In this document: one piece after another, positions 59,069 through 64,000 of the stretch
How positions within the stretch are numbered: the stretch's first letter is position 1
Layout of the letters: each line of letters begins with the position of its first letter
Source: Halobacterium wangiae
GTDB lineage: Archaea > Halobacteriota > Halobacteria > Halobacteriales > Halobacteriaceae
NCBI RefSeq assembly: GCF_021249345.1
Contig: NZ_CP089588.1
Location: forward strand, 1,178,001-1,242,000
Direction of reading: 5' to 3'
DNA length: 64,000 nucleotides
Made by a program: the position numbers and the translations under genes
The notes under the pieces: model-generated
Seen by the model: the letters and a program-made list of their open reading frames with translations, nothing else
Told to the model about the DNA's origin: nothing
The model's database searches: none

Positions 59069-60788
59069 GCTAGACGAACTCGCGCGCCGTCGCGGGTTCT
59101 TCTTCCAGGCGAACGAGGCGTACGGCGGCGTCTCCGGGTTCTACACGTACGGTCCGGAGGGCGCTGCGCTGAAGCGCAACGTCGAGGAGACGTGGCGCGA
59201 CCGCTTCGTCACCCGCGAGGGGAACATGGAGATCGACGCCCCGACGGTGACCCCGGAAGCGGTCTTCGAGGCGTCGGGCCACCTCGACGACTTCGACGAC
59301 ATGCTCGTCGAGTGTCCGGAGTGCGGTGTGAGCCACCGCGCCGACCACGTCGTCGAGGACAACACCGACGTCGAGGACGCCGAGTCCGTGCCGACCGAGG
59401 AAGTCGAGGCGCTCATCGCCGAGCACGACCTCGTCTGTCCGGACTGCGGGGCGTCGCTGGTCGGCCAGCCCGTCGAGGGGTTCAACCTGATGTTCGAGAC
59501 GTCCATCGGGCCGGGGTCGGGCCAGCCCGGCTACCTCCGCCCGGAGACGGCACAGGGGATGTTCACGGAGTTCCCGCGCCTCAAGGAGTACGCCCGCAAC
59601 CAGTTGCCGTTCGGCGTCGCGCAGGTCGGCACGGGCTACCGCAACGAGATCAGCCCGCGGAACGCACTGCTGCGCGCCCGCGAGTTCACGATGGCGGAAC
59701 TGGAGTTCTTCGTCGACCCCGAGGGCGAGGGGCCGGACCTCTCGCGGGTCGCGGACGTCGAGTTGCCGCTGTACCCCGTGGCGGCCCAGCAGGCCGAGGG
59801 CGAGGAGTACCTGGACCTCACGCCACAGGAGGCTCTCGACGAGGGCGTCGTGCAGGGCGAGTGGGTGGCGTACTTCCTCGCGCGGTCGAAGCAGTGGTTC
59901 GACCGCGTCGGCGTGGACATGGAGCGCTTCCGGTTCCGCCAGCACCTCCCCGGCGAACTCGCCCACTACGCCTCGGACTGCTGGGACGCCGAGGGCGAGG
60001 TCGGCGGCGACTGGGTGGAACTGGAGGGGATCGCCTCCCGGACCGACTACGACCTCTCGAAGCACGCCGAGCACGCCGACGACAACTTCACCGTCTTCCA
60101 GCAGTACGACGAGCCGAAGACCGTCGAGCGCGCGACCGTCGACCCCGACATGTCCGCGCTCGGCCCGCAGTTCGGCGGCGACGCCGGCGCCGTCGCGGAC
60201 GCCCTCGAAGCGCTCGCCGAGCGCGACCGCTCGGCGTTCGAGGGCGAGGAGGTGACCGTCGAGGTCGACGGCGAGGCGTACACCGTCCCGACCGAGCAGA
60301 CCGGCTTCGCGGTCGAGGAACAGACCGAGTCGGGGCGCCACATCGTCCCGCACGTCGTCGAACCCGCGTTCGGTGTCGGGCGCGCGGTGTACACGGTGCT
60401 CGCGCACAACTACGACGAGGACGAGGTCGAGGGCGAGGACCGCAGCGTGCTCCGCCTGCCCGCCGAGGTCGCGCCGACAACCGTCGGCGTGTTCCCGCTG
60501 ATGGACAAGGACGGCCTGGGTGAGACGGCCCGCGACCTCGCCGCGGACCTCCGCGAGGCCGGCGTCGCGGTGACCTACGACGACTCCGGCAACATCGGTC
60601 GCCGGTACCGCCGGCAGGACGAGGTCGGCACGCCGTACTGTGTCACCGTCGACTACGAGAGCCTCGAGGACGGCACGGTGACGCTCCGCGACCGTGACTC
60701 GACCGAGCAGACGCGCGTCGAACTGGCCGAACTCCCGGCGTTACTGCCGGCGCTACGCGACGGGGAAGTCACCTTCGACGAGCTGTGA
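59061..60788 (+). CDS. glyS: Glycine-tRNA ligase
   Basis: This 575-aa class II synthetase of the alpha2 archaeal/eukaryotic type has motif 1 to 3 landmarks: RGFFFQANEAYGGVSGFYTY, GYRNEISPRNALLRAREFTM (motif 2), GFAVEEQTESGRHIVPHVVE and VEPAFGVGRAVYTVLAHNYD (motif 3). A zinc-binding CPECGVSHRADHV and CPDCGASLVG pair lies between. The C-terminal anticodon-binding domain has TTVGVFPLMDKDGLGETARD and YRRQDEVGTPYCVTVDYESL. Confidence 0.95.
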   Translation: MSELDELARRRGFFFQANEAYGGVSGFYTYGPEGAALKRNVEETWRDRFVTREGNMEIDAPTVTPEAVFEASGHLDDFDDMLVECPECGVSHRADHVVEDNTDVEDAESVPTEEVEALIAEHDLVCPDCGASLVGQPVEGFNLMFETSIGPGSGQPGYLRPETAQGMFTEFPRLKEYARNQLPFGVAQVGTGYRNEISPRNALLRAREFTMAELEFFVDPEGEGPDLSRVADVELPLYPVAAQQAEGEEYLDLTPQEALDEGVVQGEWVAYFLARSKQWFDRVGVDMERFRFRQHLPGELAHYASDCWDAEGEVGGDWVELEGIASRTDYDLSKHAEHADDNFTVFQQYDEPKTVERATVDPDMSALGPQFGGDAGAVADALEALAERDRSAFEGEEVTVEVDGEAYTVPTEQTGFAVEEQTESGRHIVPHVVEPAFGVGRAVYTVLAHNYDEDEVEGEDRSVLRLPAEVAPTTVGVFPLMDKDGLGETARDLAADLREAGVAVTYDDSGNIGRRYRRQDEVGTPYCVTVDYESLEDGTVTLRDRDSTEQTRVELAELPALLPALRDGEVTFDEL

Positions 60789-61345
60789 GCGAACTCGACC
60801 GGCGGCTAGTCCACGCGAGCGGCGCGGCCGTACCGGTCGCGTACCTCCTCGGCGTGCTCTCCTGGGAGGCGTTCCGCTGGCTGCTGGTCGCGGGGTCGGT
60901 GGTGGTCGTCGTCCTCGAAGCGCTGCGGCTGTCGGGCTACGTCTCGTGGTGGATCTACGACCGACTCACCCGCGAGTACGAACAGGACAACCCGGGCGGG
61001 TACGCGCTGTACGTGCTGTCGTCGACGGCGACCGCGTGGCTGTTCGAGCCGGCCATCGCGGTGCCCGCCATCTTGATGCTCGCGCTCGCCGACCCCGCCA
61101 GCGGACTGCTCTCGCGCGGGGAACTCGGCGTCAAGGAGGGGTGGGTGTTGCTGTCGACGTTCGCTATCTGTCTGGCCATCGCGAGCCTGCTCGACGTCCC
61201 GCTCCTGGCGGCGGCGGCGGGTTCGCTCGCGGCGACGCTCGCGGACGGCGCGACGCCCGTCGTCCGGGGCTACGTCATCGACGACAACGCGACGATCCCG
61301 CTGGGCGCGGGCGCGGCGATGTGGGCGGTGCTGGCGCTCGCCTGA
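60785..61345 (+). CDS. Dolichol kinase-like membrane protein
   Basis: This 186-aa protein starts at GTG 60785, overlapping the glyS stop by four bases (GTGA). About five to six hydrophobic segments. LRLSGYVSWWIYDRLTREYE and ILMLALADPASGLLSRGELG with the DPASG motif and later ATLADGATPVVRGYVIDDNA match haloarchaeal proteins annotated as dolichol kinase (CTP-dependent polyprenol kinases). Role: recycling of lipid carriers for N-glycosylation, by inference. Confidence 0.8.
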   Translation: MSELDRRLVHASGAAVPVAYLLGVLSWEAFRWLLVAGSVVVVVLEALRLSGYVSWWIYDRLTREYEQDNPGGYALYVLSSTATAWLFEPAIAVPAILMLALADPASGLLSRGELGVKEGWVLLSTFAICLAIASLLDVPLLAAAAGSLAATLADGATPVVRGYVIDDNATIPLGAGAAMWAVLALA

Positions 61346-61404
61346 CTCTACTTTCACCCTGCTACGCGAAGCCTTAACCCCGAGAGCGCCGTACCCCGTT
61401 GCGA

Positions 61405-63855
61405 ATGCCGGAGCCCGCGTACGTCGACCACCCGATGCTGGAGCCGGACGTCATCGAAGCCCGCCAGTACCAGCTCCAGCTCGCGGCCGCAGCGCGCCAG
61501 GACCACACCCTCGTCTGCCTCCCGACGGGCCTCGGGAAGACGACGGTGAGCCTGCTCGTGACGGCCTACCGCCTCGCCGACGACATCGGGGCGAAGTCGC
61601 TGTTGCTCGCGCCGACGAAGCCGCTGGTCGAGCAGCACGCCGCGTTCTACCGCGAGGCGCTGACGATTCCCGACGACGAGATCGTCGTGTTCACGGGCGA
61701 GACGCGACCCGACGACCGCGAGGAGGAGTGGACCAGCGCTCGCGTCGTCGTCGCGACGCCCCAGGTCGTCGAGAACGACCTCGTGGGCGGGCGCATCAGC
61801 CTGCGGGACGTCGTCCACTGCACGTTCGACGAGTGCCACCGCGCGACCGGCGACTACGCGTACACGTACATCGCCGAGCGCTACCACGCCGACGCCGCGG
61901 ACCCGCTCGTCACGGGAATGAGCGCCTCCCCGGGCGGCAACGAGGAGGACATCCGGACGGTCTGTGAGAACCTCGGCGTCGCGAACGTCGAGGTGATGAC
62001 CGAGGACGACGCCGACGTCGGCGAACACACCTACGACACGGACGTCCAGTGGGAACGCATCGAACTCCCCGACGAGGTCCTGGAGGTGCGTGACGCCGTC
62101 AACGAGGTCATCGAGGACCGCCTGGAGAAACTACGCGAACTGGGCGTCACGCGGGCGTCCAGCCCGGACGTCTCCCAGAAGGACCTGAACAAGATTCGCG
62201 CACGCCTCCAGGAACTCATCGACAACGACGACAGCGAGGGCTACCAGGGGATGAGCGTCCACGCGGAGGTGATGAAGCTCCGCCGGGCAGTCGAACTCGT
62301 GGAGACCCAGAGCGTCGAGTCCGTGCGGAGGTACTTCGAGCGCCAGCGCAACGCCGCCCGCTCGTCGGGCGCGTCGAAGGCGAGCCAGCGCCTCGTAAGC
62401 GAACCCAAAGTGAAGGAGGCGATGCGGAAGGCCGACGAGTTCGACGGCCTCCACCCGAAGTTCCGGCGCGCCAGAATACTGCTCGCGGAGACGCTGGGCA
62501 TCGAGGAGGGCGAGCGCGTCATCGTGTTCACGGAGTCGCGGGACACCGCCGAGGCCCTCACCGAGTTCCTCGGCCAGCACTTCGACACCCGCCGGTTCGT
62601 CGGCCAGGGCGACGCCGACGGCTCCGACGGGATGACCCAGACGGAGCAACGCGAGACACTCGACGAGTTCCGGAGCGGCGAGTTCGAGGTGCTCGTCTCG
62701 ACGTCCGTCGCCGAGGAGGGCCTGGACGTCCCAGAGGTCGACCTCGTGCTGTTCTTCGAACCGGTGCCGACCGCCATCCGCTCCGTCCAGCGAAAGGGCC
62801 GGACCGGCCGCCAGACGGAGGGACGCGTCGTCGTGTTGATGGCCGAGGACACCCGCGACGAGGCGTACTTCTGGATCTCCCGGCGCCGCGAGCAGGAGAT
62901 GGAGGACGAACTGCGCTCGCTGAAGGGCGTCGCCGACGAACTGGCCGGCGACCTCGGCGACGACCAGCGGGCGCTCGACGACTACGAGAACAGCGAGACC
63001 GACCAGGCGGACGCGTCGGAGAACGCAGCGGAGAACGCTGACGCGAGCGCCACCGCCGACGGCGGCGAGAGCACCGAGACGAGCGACGACCAGCAGGCCG
63101 GTCTCGCGGACTTCGAGGCGCCCGCCCCCGAGGACGTCGAGGGCGGCGACGAACCCGAGGAGGGTGTCACCGCCCGTGCGTCGAGCGAGGACGGCGAGAC
63201 GGTCGAGGTGGTCGTCGACCAGCGCGAACTCGACTCGAACATCGCCCGCGACCTCTCGAAGCGCGAGACCGTCGAGACGCGTCTGGAGACGCTCTCCGTG
63301 GGCGACTACGTGCTCTCGGACCGCGTGGCCGTCGAGCGGAAGTCACACGCGGACTTCATGGACACGTTGCTGGGCGGCGACCGCTCGCTGTTCGAGCAGG
63401 CCAAGGACCTGACGCGCCACTACACGCGACCCGTGCTCCTGCTGGAGGGCGACGGCGACCTCTACGCCGAGCGCAACGTCCACCCGAACGCCATCCGCGC
63501 GGCGCTGTCCTCGCTGGCGGTGGACTGGGGCGTCAGCGTCGTCCACACGCGCGGCGAGGACGACACCACGGAGATGATTCGGACCATCGCGGAGCGCGAG
63601 CAGGTCGACAACGACCGGGAGGTGAGCGCGCACGGCGAGAAGGCCGCGAAGACGCTCGGCGAGCATCAGGAGTACGTCGTCTCCGCCATCGCGGACATCG
63701 GTCCGGTCACGGCGCGCTCGCTGCTCGACGAGTTCGGGAGCGTGGAGGCCGTGATGACCGCCGGCGAGGACGACCTGCTGGACGCGGCGGGCGTCGGGCA
63801 GGTGACCGCCGAACGCATCCGCGAAGTGGTGGCGAGCGACTACCGGCCCGACTAG
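61405..63855 (+). CDS. hef: Hef helicase-nuclease (FANCM/XPF family)
   Basis: This 816-aa protein starts MPEPAYVDHPMLEPDVIEAR. SF2 helicase part (about 1-520): Walker A CLPTGLGKTT, FDECHRATGDYAYTYIA (DECH box), RVIVFTESRDTAEALTEFLG, VLVSTSVAEEGLDVPEVDLV and QRKGRTGRQ. An acidic linker of about 90 residues follows. The XPF nuclease part has VVVDQRELDSNIARDLSKR, GDYVLSDRVAVERKSHADF (ERKxxxD), and C-terminal HhH repeats (IADIGPVTARSLLDEFGSVE, AAGVGQVTAERIREVVASDY). It repairs stalled forks. TATA-like CCTTAACC lies 30-35 nt before ATG 61405. Confidence 0.94.
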   Translation: MPEPAYVDHPMLEPDVIEARQYQLQLAAAARQDHTLVCLPTGLGKTTVSLLVTAYRLADDIGAKSLLLAPTKPLVEQHAAFYREALTIPDDEIVVFTGETRPDDREEEWTSARVVVATPQVVENDLVGGRISLRDVVHCTFDECHRATGDYAYTYIAERYHADAADPLVTGMSASPGGNEEDIRTVCENLGVANVEVMTEDDADVGEHTYDTDVQWERIELPDEVLEVRDAVNEVIEDRLEKLRELGVTRASSPDVSQKDLNKIRARLQELIDNDDSEGYQGMSVHAEVMKLRRAVELVETQSVESVRRYFERQRNAARSSGASKASQRLVSEPKVKEAMRKADEFDGLHPKFRRARILLAETLGIEEGERVIVFTESRDTAEALTEFLGQHFDTRRFVGQGDADGSDGMTQTEQRETLDEFRSGEFEVLVSTSVAEEGLDVPEVDLVLFFEPVPTAIRSVQRKGRTGRQTEGRVVVLMAEDTRDEAYFWISRRREQEMEDELRSLKGVADELAGDLGDDQRALDDYENSETDQADASENAAENADASATADGGESTETSDDQQAGLADFEAPAPEDVEGGDEPEEGVTARASSEDGETVEVVVDQRELDSNIARDLSKRETVETRLETLSVGDYVLSDRVAVERKSHADFMDTLLGGDRSLFEQAKDLTRHYTRPVLLLEGDGDLYAERNVHPNAIRAALSSLAVDWGVSVVHTRGEDDTTEMIRTIAEREQVDNDREVSAHGEKAAKTLGEHQEYVVSAIADIGPVTARSLLDEFGSVEAVMTAGEDDLLDAAGVGQVTAERIREVVASDYRPD

Positions 63856-64000
63856 GGGATCACGGTGATGGGGACGCGCTCGGAGCGCAGCACCGTCTCC
63901 GCAGCGCTCCCGAGGATGGCGCGTTCGATGGTGCCGGAGCCGTGGTGGCCCATGACGACGTGGTCGTAGCCGTAGTCCGTGACGAGTTCGAGGATGTCGT
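63852..64000 (-). CDS. Universal stress protein (UspA), C-terminal fragment
   Basis: The frame enters at the window edge and ends at TAG 63854-63852, sharing bases with the Hef stop. The visible 49 residues read DILELVTDYGYDHVVMGHHG, then SGTIERAILGSAAETVLRSE and RVPITVIP. This is the C-terminal ATP-binding segment of UspA proteins (GHHGSG, GSAAETVLR, PITVIP). The rest lies outside the window. Confidence 0.9.
   Translation of the reverse strand, partial: DILELVTDYGYDHVVMGHHGSGTIERAILGSAAETVLRSERVPITVIP

Overview
The window looks like a piece of a haloarchaeal (class Halobacteria) chromosome. Most of it is very GC-rich. The predicted proteins are strongly acidic, several genes have an archaeal TATA box about 25-30 nt before the start codon (leaderless transcription), and many families are typical of haloarchaea: Tat lipoproteins, a D-family DNA polymerase large subunit, Bat-type HTH regulators and a Hef nuclease. 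The sequence alone does not give a genus.

Layout. 1-11.2 kb: housekeeping genes (ACT-domain fragment, IMPACT-family protein, kinase-like protein, S9 peptidase, uracil phosphoribosyltransferase, phosphate permease, CNNM/CorC transporter, thiol-redox pair, Sua5). 11.2-13.8 kb: a Cas4/Dna2-like gene broken by an in-frame TAG, two membrane proteins and a Cmi4-like protein. 13.9-18.5 kb: a biotin ECF transporter (bioY-bioM-bioN), a membrane-bound FeS reductase and a GerW-like protein. 18.6-22.2 kb: four tandem RimJ-like acetyltransferases and an MFS transporter. 22.6-30.5 kb: haem/sirohaem synthesis (hemB, hemL, hemC, cobA, hemD), with an Amt ammonium channel fused to a PII (GlnK) domain between hemB and hemL. 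30.5-37.4 kb: a RecJ-like DHH protein, a DUF4442 protein, a 1.1-kb ORF-free stretch, a Tat lipoprotein, a NifU-domain protein and others. Here a distinctive promoter-like motif occurs four times, three times with no ORF behind it.

37.4-38.9 kb: a low-GC cassette with two HTH regulators and a 48-aa zinc ribbon, lying between the 3' end of polC and a second, diverged copy of that 3' end. 38.9-44.5 kb: polC (DP2), carrying a 495-aa intein in its catalytic motif, plus a PPC-domain protein and a small conserved protein. 44.6-58.2 kb: an AT-richer island with a five-gene dipeptide-type ABC transporter whose binding protein has a circularly permuted domain order, two related DUF7529-like genes near its two ends, a lipoprotein, a decayed TnpB gene and several kilobases with no convincing gene. 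58.2-64 kb: core genes again (CBS-domain protein, glyS, dolichol-kinase-like protein, Hef, and a universal stress protein running off the edge).

The strongest candidates for undescribed biology are the four-copy promoter family with ORF-free downstream DNA, the duplicated polC 3' end with its regulator cassette, the permuted binding protein and the Amt-GlnK fusion. No CRISPR array, rRNA or tRNA was recognised.
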